From positions 19,089,501-19,153,500 of the forward strand of contig CM065389.1 in NCBI GenBank assembly GCA_033060915.1: DNA of 64,000 nt. The letters run 5' to 3'. Positions within the stretch are counted from its first letter, which is position 1. Each line of letters opens with the position of its first letter. The DNA is from Euryodendron excelsum (Eukaryota; Streptophyta; Magnoliopsida; Ericales; Pentaphylacaceae). The position numbers were made by a program, and so were the translations under genes. Shown here piece after piece: positions 32,725 to 43,755 of this stretch. Below the pieces are notes generated by a model. The model did not search any database and was not told the DNA's origin. It was given only the letters and a program-made list of their open reading frames with translations.

Positions 32725-33441
32725 GTTGGAGCTTTCTCCCTCTTTATCTTTTCCTTTGCTTTTTCTTTCCACTTTAGAAGAGGTGTAGAGTCGCCCTAAC
32801 TGGGTCATTCCTCTTATTTCTGCTACAGGCTCTCCAATGCTTTTATCAGGTGGGTAATTCCATGGGACACTATGAAGACTGGATATTGGTGATTGGGTTA
32901 TAATGGGAAGAGTTATCCTCGGGTTTATAGCCAAAGGGATTACCATAGGTGAAGGGTTGGTGAGAACTGGCAAGGTGGTGGGCACAATTGGTTTCTTTGG
33001 TAGGATTAGGGATAACACTGGTTGTATGGCTCCCTGGGTGTTGGCTTAAGGTTCAGGTTTAGCCATGGCAACCATGGGTTCAGGTTCAAACAATGGAGTA
33101 AGGATGAGGCGGCAATTAGGGGGATTAGGTAAGGTTTCAATGATTAAGATCATGTTGGATTGATGAGATTGTATGGTTAGGAGAGAATGGTCTTGGTATT
33201 TGAGTTCCTTTAGGATATAAGTCGTCCCCTTTGGAATTACAACAGATGGGTTATATGGGGTGCCTCTGCTAAAATTCTTGCTTTCCAATGGTATATTCTC
33301 TTGAAATTTGTAAATCATGGCCTTCACTAATATGAAAAATGTTGAACTAGTATTCATTCTCTTGCCTATAAAAATGAAATGAAAACAAGGACACCAGTTG
33401 CAACTCAGTGTTTGGTTTTTAGAGAGCACTATGCAGTGCAT
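32722..33441 (-). pseudogene. Element A gag-to-protease linker remnant
   Basis: Proline-rich, low-complexity frame with one internal TAA (33046-33048). The last part reads PWNYPPDKSIGEPVAEIRGM and GRLYTSSKVERKSKGKDKEG, the usual tail before the protease in this lineage. I do not find the gag capsid core or a zinc knuckle in this stretch or further upstream, so gag is probably partly deleted. Confidence 0.6.
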
Positions 33442-34842
33442 GCCCTAAGGTGTCCTTCTTAGGGAGGAAGACTAAGCATGATGAATTTGGCTCACTTCTT
33501 GGAGATAGGGGGTTTGCCTCTGTATGCAAGCATCTTACCATTGATTGGGAATTTTCCTTTGTCATTTATTTGGGGGAAATAAGGACTCTCATTGAACTTT
33601 GAGGTTTACAATATAAAGAATCAAAATACATTTTAATAGGGGGAGGGGGAACATTTTCCTTTGGACTTTCACCTATCTAATTTTACATATGAAATTCTAA
33701 ACTACTTTTGAGTCTTTGGGGTCGCCTTCTTTAGATTTGATGTTGAGGAGGTCGTTAAGAGACTTTGTTAATTGCCCCTTGTCTTCCTGGCAACCCTATC
33801 TCCGTGAGCATAGAGGGATTAGGGCCCCTCTTATGGGATGACTTGAAATGCATGCAATGATTTCTTAGGGTTACTTGGGAACCCTTAGGATTTTAGTAGG
33901 TTTAATGCAATAAACAGTGAACTTGGTGTCACTCTCTTTGGGTTGATCATATGCATGGAGATGCAGTGACTTGAGTTACTTTGGAACTTTTGTCTTGACA
34001 TGGAATATGGAATGTATAAACATGGATACGTAGAGTAACGAAAGAGAGAATGCATTTGTAAGGTAAACATGGATGCATGAGCAGTTAGATTAGCATTACA
34101 ATAACAGGAATACAAGCATTATAACAACAGGAATAAACAAGTATAGAGAAAAGTAAAAACAGTTGCCATTTCCTCCATGATTTTGGAAAATGGTGTGCAT
34201 GTCTTAAATTCGGTGGAGGTTCAGCTATGTATGGTGTCTATATGAGCATGAGGTTAAGGGTTTATTAATGCGTCCTAAAAAGGCTCAGTTCCCAGATCTT
34301 CAAACCTAGACCCACTCCCCGAGGTGGTGCCATTATTGGTTGGTGATCCGAGAGGGGGAACCATCAAGAGGCCGTAGGTGAAGAAATTGACACAGTATCT
34401 TGCCCACAACCAATATACCATTCTCCTTTTATAACTAAAAGGGACATATCAGGGTAGAGAATGCAAATATATAGAATGCAAGTGCACGTGCAGTGTGTGG
34501 CTGATTTTTTTGAAAGCGGAAGAAAGAGCCTAACAACTCCTATCCATCCTGTTCATCACATTCATTCATAGTATGAAATAAAACAAAAAGTGAATAAAAA
34601 TCCACCTTCAAAATAAATATGTAAAAGTTAGTATGCAGATGACAAACTTAATGCAAGATTGAATAATTAAAAGTAATTGAAAGCAAGTAGTGACATGTTT
34701 TTGAAAACAACTTGGCGAAACTTAATTTTGAAAGTTTGAAGTGGAAAAAATTGAACAAATCAATCAAAGACTCCAAATGGGTGAGGGTGTAGAGACATGA
34801 CATTGGCCTAACTCTCTAAGTGTCCCTAGTGGAGTCGGCAGC
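33442..34842 (-). other. Element A leader between PBS and gag remnant
   Basis: Non-coding. 33425-33530 ('CAGTGCATGCCCTAAG', 'GGAGATAGGGGGTTTGCC') and 33640-34110 align loosely with the leaders of B-minus (19670-20200) and B-plus. The last part next to the LTR contains 'ACATGACATTGGCCTAACTC' (near 34794) and the PBS (34826-34842, minus TGCCGACTCCACTAGGG, diverged). Confidence 0.6.
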
Positions 34843-37800
34843 TATCGCACTCAGATTTTTCGCACTCGAGGAATACGCACATAAACGGAAAAAATACTAT
34901 ACTCTCTTGTTAGAACTTATCCTCCTAGAAGAATGAGTGCGACTAGGTTTGAATTAGAAATTTGGTTTGAATAAAGGGCTTTTTAGAAAAAGTTTAGAGT
35001 CGCCACTTAACTTGATTAATGTGAGTTAAGTCGCCTAAAAACTAAGCATAATTTGAATATTACACTTAGGGTTTTTAAAAGGTTTTGAAACTACCTCGAG
35101 AGAGGGATTTGTTTAGAAAATAGGTTGTTTAGCAACCTTTTGGAAAAACGTAAGCCCTTTTTTTAAAATAACTCCATTTGCTCTTTCAAAATAGTGTTTT
35201 AGGTTCGGAGGTTGGTTACGTGTAGGGAAGACACACTAAGCCATCACCTTATCCCGCCCTTGCGGTACCTATATGTCTATTCACTCTAGATTCACCAATT
35301 AGAGTCTTTTATTAATAAATGTCACATATTATCCACTTTAGAAAAGAATTTTTAGAAAGAAATTAACATGATGCATGACATGCAAATGCAATTGAAAGAT
35401 TTGCTTTGAAAATAGATTTGAAAAGAACTTGATTTGATGTTGGAAACAGATTTGAAAAGACAGATTTGATTTTGAAAATTGATTTGAAAAGAAGAATTGA
35501 AGTTTGAAATTGGAAAGAAAGTTTTGGAAATTGAAATTGAAGATTTGAAAATAGATTTTTGGAATTGGAAGTTTGAAAAAGATTATGGAAATAGAAATTT
35601 GAAAAAGGTTGTGACCGCACCCATGAGGGTTGCCTACGTATCCGTTTCAGGAATCAAGTCAGTCGTAGTTCAGACAAGAGTCCGATTGAAAATAGAAGAT
35701 TTTGAGGTTTAAGAAAGATTGGATTTACTTGGAAGATTAGGGAAAGATTGGATTTAGGAAATGTTCGAATTAGGAAAGTTTCAAAATAGGAAAGTTCCAT
35801 TTTAAGAAAGTTTTATTTAGGAAAGTTTCCTTTTAGGAAAGTTTAAAATGGGAAAGGTTTTGAAATTGGAAAGTTTTGAATTTAGAAAGTTTCAACTTAA
35901 GAAAGAGTTGATTTTTGGAAAGATTTGAATTAGGAAAAGTTTGATTTAAGAAAGATTTGAAATTTGGAAAGTTTAAAATTTAGAAAGTTTTAACATAAGA
36001 AAGTTTCGAATTTAGAAAGTTTTGACTTAAGAAACTTTTCAATTTAGAAAGTTTTGGATTTGGAAAGATTTGAAATTTAGAAAGTTTAGAATTTTAGAAA
36101 GATTCGAAGTTTGAGTTTTAGAAATACTGAAAATTAAGAAAGGTTTAAGTTTAAGAAATATTTGAAAATTTTAGATTTGGAAACTTAAGGTTTAGGAAGG
36201 TATGAGATTAGGAAGGATTGGGATTAGGAAAGGTTTGGATTAGGAAAGATTGGGATTCCTATTTCCTAAAACAAAAGATTGGGCTTTATTTCTAAAAGGA
36301 GGTGATTTGATTTTATTTTCAAAAAAGGAGGATTGGATTTAGTTTTCTAAATGGGAGATTGGATTTGGTTTCCTAAAACAGAGGATATGATTTGACATGA
36401 AATTGGAAAGATGAAGTTTTTGGAAATCCTAGATTTGAAAGTCTATGGTTTGATGTAGAAAGTAGGTTTTGAAAATTAATCGTTTTGATGTAAAAAGGAG
36501 GTTTTAGAAACCTAGGTTTTGAGGCAAGATTGGAAATTATGTTTTAGGAAAGAAGACTAGGGTTTCCAAATTATGGCTCTAGGGTTTGACTTGGGCTTCA
36601 AGAAAAGAGTTTTTGGAAAGTAGAACTTTTTGGAAAAGAAGATTTTTGGAAGGAGATCTTAGAAAGGTGTTTTGTTTTAGAAAGTAAACTTGAAAAGAGA
36701 GTTTTTGGAAAGCGATTTTTGGAAAGAGTTTTTAGGAAGGAAACTTAAGAAGCGTTTTTAGAAAGTGAATTTTGGAGAGAACTTTTGGGAAGGAATTTGA
36801 AAAGAGCTTTTAGGAAAGTGAGTTTTGTTAAGGGAAGTTTTAGAAAGCAATTTTTAGAAAGCAATTTCTGAAAGAAGATTGGAGAAAGTTTAGAAAGTAT
36901 ATTGGAGAAGAAATTTTAGAAAGTTATATTTGAGAGATTTTGGTGAGGATTTAAAAAGAGCTTTTGGAAAGTAAGTTTGAAAAGCAATTTGGAAAGGGAT
37001 GGACTTTCACAAGCCTTTAAAAATAACTCACTTTTCTAAAATGATTCTAACCATAAGAAGGTTAGAAGCATTCTAGGATTGTGGTTTTGAAAACAACAAG
37101 GATTTGAAAATATGGACCATATTGGTCACTTTAAATATAACACTTTCCTAGAGCAACCGTAACCATAGAAATGCTAGAATCAGCTTAGGGTTGTGATTTG
37201 GAAAATAAGTTTTGAAGAAGAAAACTTTAATATAAGTTTTGAAAAAGGTTTTGATGCAAGTTTTAAAAATAAGTTTGAAAACAAGTTTTGGAGAGATGCA
37301 TGATTATGATATGCACAATACAAGTTGAGGTTGTGAACATACAAGGTTAAAGGCTTTACCATATAATCAAGGGGGCCTAACCTACGTGGTCTCCAGTTAG
37401 ACTAAAAGAAAGCCCTTGACAGGGTGATCTTCAATAGCCTAATCTTACACATAGACCAGGGAATTCCTTATTTCAAGTATGTAAAGAGAGGGGGGGGGGG
37501 GGTAGAAGATGCGGGATTAAAATAAAAGAAAACCTAAGTGGGTTTGGAGGGAGAAGAGAGAGGGGGGAATTGCGAAAACGTAAATAGGAAGCCTACCTTG
37601 TGTCTTCTTTATTTTGCTTGGTTTCGCTTGCTTTCTTTACTTTGATATTTGCTTTGCTTTGCTTTGCGTCGGTTTTCGAGAGCTTGTTTTGATCTTCGAG
37701 AGCTTCGGAATTGTAGCACTTTAAGTCTTCAATGGAGGCTTTAGAGGCTAGTATATGATTGTATATGAGTGTATGTGAGCGTATGGAGGCTAGGGCTAAG

Positions 37801-39482
37801 TGTATAGAGGCTAGGGTTTGTATATGGTGGCTAGGGTTTGAAGAACCTAAAGGGAACTAGGGTTTGGAAGGACTTTGAGCTCTGTATATCGAAAAGTAGG
37901 GTTTTTGGACTGAGTTTGCAGACCTTTCTCATGCTAGAAGAGGCTCTGTATTTATAGACAGAGGAATGCACTGGCACCAGGCTAGAAATTACACTAGCGC
38001 CTTTAGAAAATGTTTAAGGTCGGCAAACAACGTATCTTCAGAAGAGTTGGGCGCCTGTACTAGTGACTACCATGTAATTTTTAGCCTGACTTCACTAAGA
38101 GTGACTCCGGAAGGTCTGGGAATGATTTAAAGGGACAGAAATGGCCCGAAAGGCCAGAAAGGAACAAGAACTGTTTGAATAGTGTCCCGAGGGTAGTAGA
38201 CTTGAAAAATGATGACAGGATGTGTTAGAAAGTTTAACCGGGCCATTACGGGCAAAACAATCAATTGGATCGAAAAACTATCGGGATAGAATCGAAATGT
38301 TCCAGAAGAAGACTAGAGGCTTGGAAACATTACCTAGAATGTCCTAGGAGGTTACTGGTTTGATAACCAGAGCCGGTGTGGTTAGAAAATGTGACCGGCT
38401 CACCAGGGGCAAAACGGTCATTTTGCACAAGGTTTTCCGGAACTGACTCAAGAATGATCCAAAAATGCATCGGAAGGCCGAGGATACTATCATAAGCATC
38501 CCCAGGAGGTTACCGGTTTGATACCTAGAGTCGGTATGGTTCTCAGGGCACTTAAACGCTTATGGGCAAAATGGTTATTTTGACCGGAGGGTCTCGGGAT
38601 TGGCCTGAAACCTACTGGAAGGCACTTAATGATGCCAGATTGTCTTTAGGACAATCTTGGAAGGATAGACTTACAGTTCTGAGGACTTAGGTACTTTCTC
38701 AAGAAACGAGCCAAAAAATGGTCCTAATGGCAGTTTGGTCGTTTTTCACTGGAGTGGGCTAGCAGGCACTGGTGTTGACTTGAGTTTTGAGTGTTTCCGC
38801 CACTTTGACGGTGGTCCCATGACACAGGGGTTTGTTGGCAATTCCCTATATCGACCTATTTACGAGTGTTTTCGCCACTCTAACAGTTGCGATGCTTACG
38901 AGTACTTCTGCTACTCTGACGGTTCGCGATCATTTCAGAGATTGCTTGATTTCGAGAAGCTGCTTGGTGGACTTATCTCCTGAGGAATGAACTTTTTCGA
39001 AAAGCGAGCTGAATAACTGATATTTCTTCATTGGAGGGCGAGCAAGTGCCAAAGGTGGACCGTTCTACCATATTGGGAACTTGGAGTCTCGTCTTGGTCG
39101 ACAGGTTTGAAGAGATCTATCGTTCTGAAGATTTTTCTTAAAAAACATGCTCGATTGGATGGTCTTACCACCTTGAGGAATTAACTTTCTTGAAAGGCGT
39201 GTCAAATTTAATTGAAATTGGAATTAGACTTGAAATTGGATTAGAGATTAAAACGGGGACTTACCGTCTTCGAAAAGACATGCCCACTGGAATTGGACCG
39301 AACAATACCCCCAAGGGCATTTTGGTCATTTTGCTTCTATTCGGGCCTGGTGGGCCCACAAAGCAATGTATTGATTGATTTAAGTATGAAAACTGATTTA
39401 AATTGGAATATGTTCGTATTGACTTGAACTCAAGTTTGGACGGATTGAAGACTGTCAAGCGGGCAAAAATAGGGTGCTTACG
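34843..39482 (-). mobile_element. Element A 5' LTR (4.6 kb)
   Basis: Minus strand from about 39482 (CGTAAGCACCC; the expected TG is changed to CG) to TGAGTGCGATA (34843). Contains single minisatellite units (38790-38930), the AAAATGACC-type motif, TATA box (37949-37956), leader, candidate intron (37467-37596) with a 13-G run (37490-37502), GAAAGTTT-type degenerate region (35690-36960), and the conserved end block. It would have driven transcription of the element. Confidence 0.88.
37467..37596 (-). other. Candidate 130-nt leader intron of the element A 5' LTR
   Basis: Minus-strand donor ACACAAG|GTAGGC (first G at 37596); acceptor ACTTGAAATAAG (AG at 37468-37467). The extra length over 120 nt is about that of the C run (G on the + strand, 37490-37502). 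No AG between the C run and the acceptor. Confidence 0.55.
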
Positions 39483-41445
39483 GAAAGATTTGAAAAAGGA
39501 TTGATTTAAGGGATTTGAAATGGAAGGTTTTTGGCTTGAAAATGGAATATTTCTAAGTTGGCAAAAACAGAATTTTTCTACGATTGGACTTCTAGGGTTT
39601 AACAAATATGAGAGTTTTGTAAATGATTAAAAAACTGAGTCTTTTGAAAACATGTTTTAGGGCCTAAAATCCTAACTTAGATTTTAGACATCCAAATAAA
39701 TATCGCACTTTGCCTAAGGCCATTCTAGCCATTGGAAGGCTAGAATCGCTTCAGGCTTGTGGCTTCGAAAAGTAATAAAGGCGCAAAGCCAAAAATATAA
39801 ACCTTTCGGATTCTTTTGAATGTCACACACTTCTCGAAACAACCCTAGTCATGAAAAGACTAGGATCATTTCGAGACTGGGTTTTTGAAAACAAACAAAT
39901 ATAGGCTAACGGAAGCCATTTAAAATGTCACACTTTTCTAAGAAAACCCTAACCATAAAGGGTTAGGATCCACCTAGAATTGTGGTTTTAAGAAAACTAC
40001 TTTAGAAAATGGTTTTAAAGGGTAGAGAAATGACATAAATACAAATGCAATTTGACGATAGTAACGGCATGAAACATACATGGTTAGGTATCACCACATT
40101 GCAAGAGGGCCCTAAGGCCATGCCGTGAAGTAAGTGAGGGTCAAGAAGAGACTCCCAATTGGTAATCTCCTCTTATTCACTCTTGACATGGACTTAACGT
40201 TCTCTTGTTTCAAGCATGCAAGAAAGGAGGTTTAGAGATAGGGATTTAAAAAGAGAAGAACCCAAGTGGGTTTGGAGGGAGAAGAGAAAGTGGGGGAGTA
40301 CGGAAAAGTAAAATGAGGATTACCTTGCCTCGTTGCTTCTTTCTTTAGTGGAGGCTTGGCCCTTGGACTTGGGAAGGCTTTGGAAACTTTCGAGCGGTGA
40401 GGCAGACCTTCGGTAGAGCTCAAAAGCTAGGGCTTCAAGAGTTCGGACTCAAACTCAACTGGCGGGGCTTTGAGAGAGAGAGTGAGAGGGCTTCACGAGT
40501 TGTTTGGAATAAAGGGGGAGAGTTTTTGGATAGATTTTTTTGACCCAAAACAGAGAGAGGGAAGGTCTATATTTATAGTGCAAAAATGGCAGAGTGGTGC
40601 GCCACTCTTAGTGGCGCACGACCTAATTTTGGCCGTGCGCCACTATGAGTGGCACAAGAAAGTTTAATAAGGGCTTAAAAAAAAGCCTGGATACGGGGTT
40701 GGTTGATTCATAACTGATTCTAGGGGGTTATGCGCCACTATTAGTGGCGCACGGCTAAAGAATGATCATGCTTCACTCGAAGTGGAGTAAGGAGGTTCTG
40801 GTTCGAAAAGGGAAAGTGCCGGCGGCAGGGCCTGACTATAATTGGAAAGGAATACTCTAGAAAGTTTCCCGGAGGTTGCCAATTTGATTCCAAAGCTTGT
40901 AGGATTAAAGGGAGTGACCGGATTGCAGTTACCTCATCTCAGGAGTTCTAGGGTTGACCAAGATTGACCGAGGTTGACCGAGTTGACCAGAGTTGACTGG
41001 GGTTGACTGGGTTAACCATAGTTGACTAGGGTTGACAGGTCGACTAGAGTTAACTGGGGTGTTGCCGGTTTGATACCCAGAGTTGGTATGGTTTCCCAAG
41101 GCATTTGGATGCCTAAGGGCAAAATGGTTATTTTGACCGGAGAACCTCAGGGAAAGGATCGGGATTGACTGGATGGCATAGGACATGCCAGACCATCTAA
41201 GGACGGCTTCTGAAGGTAGTCTTACCGTTTTGAGGACTAGGTACTTTTTTGAAGAACGTGCTAGACCCATTGGGGTCAAAAGGGTCATTTTTCACCAAGA
41301 CAGGCTAGCAGGCATCGGTGTTGACTAGTCTGGATTTGGTTTGGACTTCTGTTCGAGGAATTGGTACTTTTTTGGTGGACAGGCTTGAAAGGGTCTTACC
41401 GCCTTGAGGGATAAACTTTCTCAAAAGTCGTGCCGGACCGAAACG
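39483..41445 (-). mobile_element. B-minus 5' LTR, U3 and leader part
   Basis: Resumes the LTR cut at 21757; 'GGAAAGATTTGAAAAAGG' at 39482 aligns with 7215. Contains candidate intron 40204-40323 (120 nt, minus), TATA box near 40575, palindromes near 40598 and 40733, and U3 units to about 41445. Beyond 'GTGCCGGACCGAAACGG' the sequence switches strand identity, so about the first 0.5 kb of this LTR is lost. Confidence 0.82.
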
Positions 41446-41455
41446 GGTTAGCAAA
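41445..41455. other. Deletion junction between B-minus and B-plus 5' LTRs
   Basis: Left of the junction is reverse-strand LTR B (to 'GACCGAAACGG'); right of it is forward-strand LTR B (from 'CCTTGGGTCAAAAAG', equal to 55926 in the 3' LTR). Missing are about 0.5 kb of the B-minus LTR start and about 0.46 kb of B-plus LTR. One deletion of about 1 kb spanning the old insertion edge explains both. Confidence 0.75.
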
Positions 41456-43735
41456 CCTTGGGTCAAAAAGATTATCCAAAAAGTTTCCCTCTCCATTCCA
41501 AATGGCTCCCGGAGCCCTCTCTCTCTCTCCAAAAGTCCCGCCGGTCGAGTCCGAGTCCGAACTCCCGAAGACCTAGCTTCCCTTGCTCCACTAAAGGTTC
41601 GCCCCGCTGCTTGGAAGCTCCCGAAGTCTTCCTAAGTCCTAGTCTCGAGCCTCCATCAAAGAAAAAAGAAACAAGACAAGGTAAATCCCTTGTTTACTTT
41701 TTATATTCCCCTACTTTCTCTTCTCCCTTCGAACCCACTTGGGTTCTTCTCTTTTTTAATCCCCTATATCTAAACCCCCCTTTCTTGCATGCTTGGAACA
41801 AGATGACGTTATGTCCATGTTGAGAGTGAATAAGAGGAGATTATCGATCGAGACTTTCTTTTTGGCCTTCACTTGCTTCACGACGTGGCCTTAGGGCCCT
41901 TTTGCAATGTGCTCATACCTAGCCTTGTATGTTTCATGCCGTTATTATCGTTGTCATGCATTTACATTCTCGTCATATCTTAACCCCTTAAAACCATTTT
42001 CAAAGTTGTTTTTTCAAAACCTCAATTCTAGGCTGATCCTAACCCTCTCATGGTTAGGGTTTTGCAAGAAAAGTGTGACATTTTAAATGGCTCCTATTAG
42101 CCTACATTTGCTTCATTTGAAAAGCACAATCCCGAAAGGATCCTAGTTATTCCATGACTAAGGTTGTCTCGAGGAAAGTGTGACATTCAAAACGATCCGG
42201 AAAGGTCTACATTTTTGGCCTCGTGCCTTTATTGTTTTTTGAAGCCACGAGCCTAAAGCGATTCTAACCTTTCAGTGGCTATAATGGCTTTAGGTAAAGT
42301 GCGATATTCATTTGGATGTCTAAAATCCAAGTTAGGGTTTTGGGCCCTAAAACACGTTTTCGAAAGTCTCGGTTTTCAAACCATTTACAAAACTCGCATT
42401 TGTTAAATCCAAGAATTCCAATCCTAGGAAAATCTCGGTTTTGCCCACTCGAAAAACTTCCCTTTTCAAGTCAAAATCATACTTTTTTCAAACCCACAAA
42501 ATCCTCAATTTCCAAATCAATTGAAACTTTCCTTTCAATATCAATCAAATCAAAACCTTCCATTTCAAATCCCTCAAATCACTCATTTTTCAAACCTTCC
42601 CAATTTAAATCCAAATCAACTTCTTTAATTTTGGAAATAATCCAAACTTACCTTTTTAAAAAACAAATCAAATCTTTTCAAATCAAATCTTCTTGAAAAG
42701 GAAACATTTCCAAATCCAATATTTCTAAAAAGGAAACATTTTCAAAACCCAATCTCTTCAAATCAATTCAAATCTTTTCAAATTAAATCAAACATTTTCA
42801 AATCTCAATCTTCTTGAAAAGGAAACATTTTCAAATCCAATTTTTCTGAAAAGAAAACATTTCAAAATCAAATCTTCCTGAAAAGGGAACATTTTCAAAA
42901 TTCAATCTTCCTGAAAAGGAAATCTTTCAAAGTTAAACTTTCCTAAAAGGGAAACATTTTCAAACTCAAACTTTCTTGACAAGGAAACTTTCTAGAAATG
43001 AAAATTTTTTAGAAATAGAAACCCATTTCATAATTCCAACGCTTTTGAACTCTTGTCCGAACTATGACTGACCTGATCCTCTTTAAGGAAGTATGTAGGC
43101 AACCTTTCAAGGGGTGCGGTCACAACTCTTTTCAAATTTTCGATTCCATAACCCTTTTCAAATTCCAATTTCATAATCATTTTTCAAACTCAATTCCCTC
43201 TTTAAAACTCTTCTTCAAATTTTGTTTTTAAAGTTTTCTAAGTGAATAGCATTAAACATAGGTAACCAGTGAGTCATAGTTAGGTGAGTAAAAGGTGAAT
43301 GGACATATAGATACCGCAAGGATAGGGTAGGGTGATAGTCTTAGGACATCTTTCCTACACGTAGCCAACCCCCGAACTTAAGAATTTCTGTTTCAAAGAC
43401 CAAAATTGGAGTCAATTTTCAAAAGGGCTTTCTAACATTTTTAGGGTTGTCAAATCTACCTTCTAAAACCCTCTCATGAGGACATTTTTCAAAAACCTTT
43501 TACAAACCCTAAGTTTAACCCTCGGGTTTTACTTGGTGTAGATGACCTAACACATCTTTAAATATGTTAGGTGGCGACTCCAAAGACCTTTTAAAAAAGG
43601 CCTAATCAATTCTATTTCAAAAATTCAAACCTCATTGCATTTGTCCTTCTAGGAAGACGAGTTCTAACAAGAGAGTACCTTACCAATTCCCTCCCAAGCC
43701 AAGAGGGCCCGGCGTTTCTGAAACGGGGCGTAACA
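41455..43735 (+). mobile_element. B-plus 5' LTR, second part
   Basis: Matches 55926-58231. Contains leader CT tract (41516-41529), candidate intron 41681-41802 (122 nt), degenerate CAAATC/TTTTC repeats, and the end block 'TTAGGTGGCGACTCC' (near 43568). Ends GGGGCGTAACA (43735) just before the PBS. The U3 end with its TATA box fell in the junction deletion. Confidence 0.87.
41681..41802 (+). other. Candidate 122-nt leader intron of the B-plus 5' LTR
   Basis: Donor GACAAG|GTAAATCC; acceptor GCATGCTTGGAACAAG. TTTTTTAATCCCC then CTAAACCCCCC as branch/pyrimidine region, no AG before the acceptor. Same length as in the B-plus 3' LTR and the B-minus 3' LTR. Confidence 0.6.
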
Positions 43736-43755
43736 ACTTGGTGACTCTGCTGAGG
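43736..43755 (+). promoter_or_regulatory. Primer-binding site of B-plus
   Basis: ACTTGGTGACTCTGCTGAGG follows the LTR end. It differs from the B-minus site at a few positions (CTG/CCG, CTGAGG/TTGGAG). The following leader 'GGGTTAGGCCTATGTCATG' is common to both. Confidence 0.7.

Larger units (their letters stand above)
21758..39482 (-). mobile_element. Element A: Ty3/gypsy (Tat/Ogre-like) retrotransposon (-), 17.7 kb
   Basis: Complete in outline on the minus strand: 5' LTR 34843-39482, PBS near 34842, leader, gag-pol linker, protease, RT, RNase H, second RNase H and integrase to 28484, antisense gene 26129-27809, polypurine tract 24708, 3' LTR 21758-24707. The TSD is GAACG (21753-21757) versus GAAAG (39483-39487), one mismatch. 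The flanks join to an uninterrupted B LTR as judged against 7190-7270. In one 73-bp stretch the two LTRs differ at 7 positions (22561 against 35630), so the insertion is not recent. All frames carry stops or frameshifts. Confidence 0.9.
6210..41445 (-). mobile_element. Element B-minus: non-autonomous LTR retrotransposon (-) inside the B-plus 5' LTR
   Basis: The left end is TGTCGCGCC at 6210 (minus-strand LTR 3' end). Its parts are 3' LTR 6210-8895 plus 14219-15041, interior 15042-20654, and 5' LTR 20655-21757 plus 39483 to about 41445. It is the same family as B-plus, in the opposite orientation. The first ~0.5 kb of its 5' LTR is missing at the right junction, so no right TSD can be read; left-flank AAAGT would be the candidate. 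It contains two later insertions, LTR C1 and element A. Confidence 0.8.

Noticed and set aside
41447..41455. Inverted duplication (palindrome) of a single element as origin of B-minus and B-plus
   Set aside because: The first 0.9 kb of the B-plus 5' LTR is found at 5298-6209, on the far side of B-minus, so a nested insertion plus an edge deletion explains the structure better.
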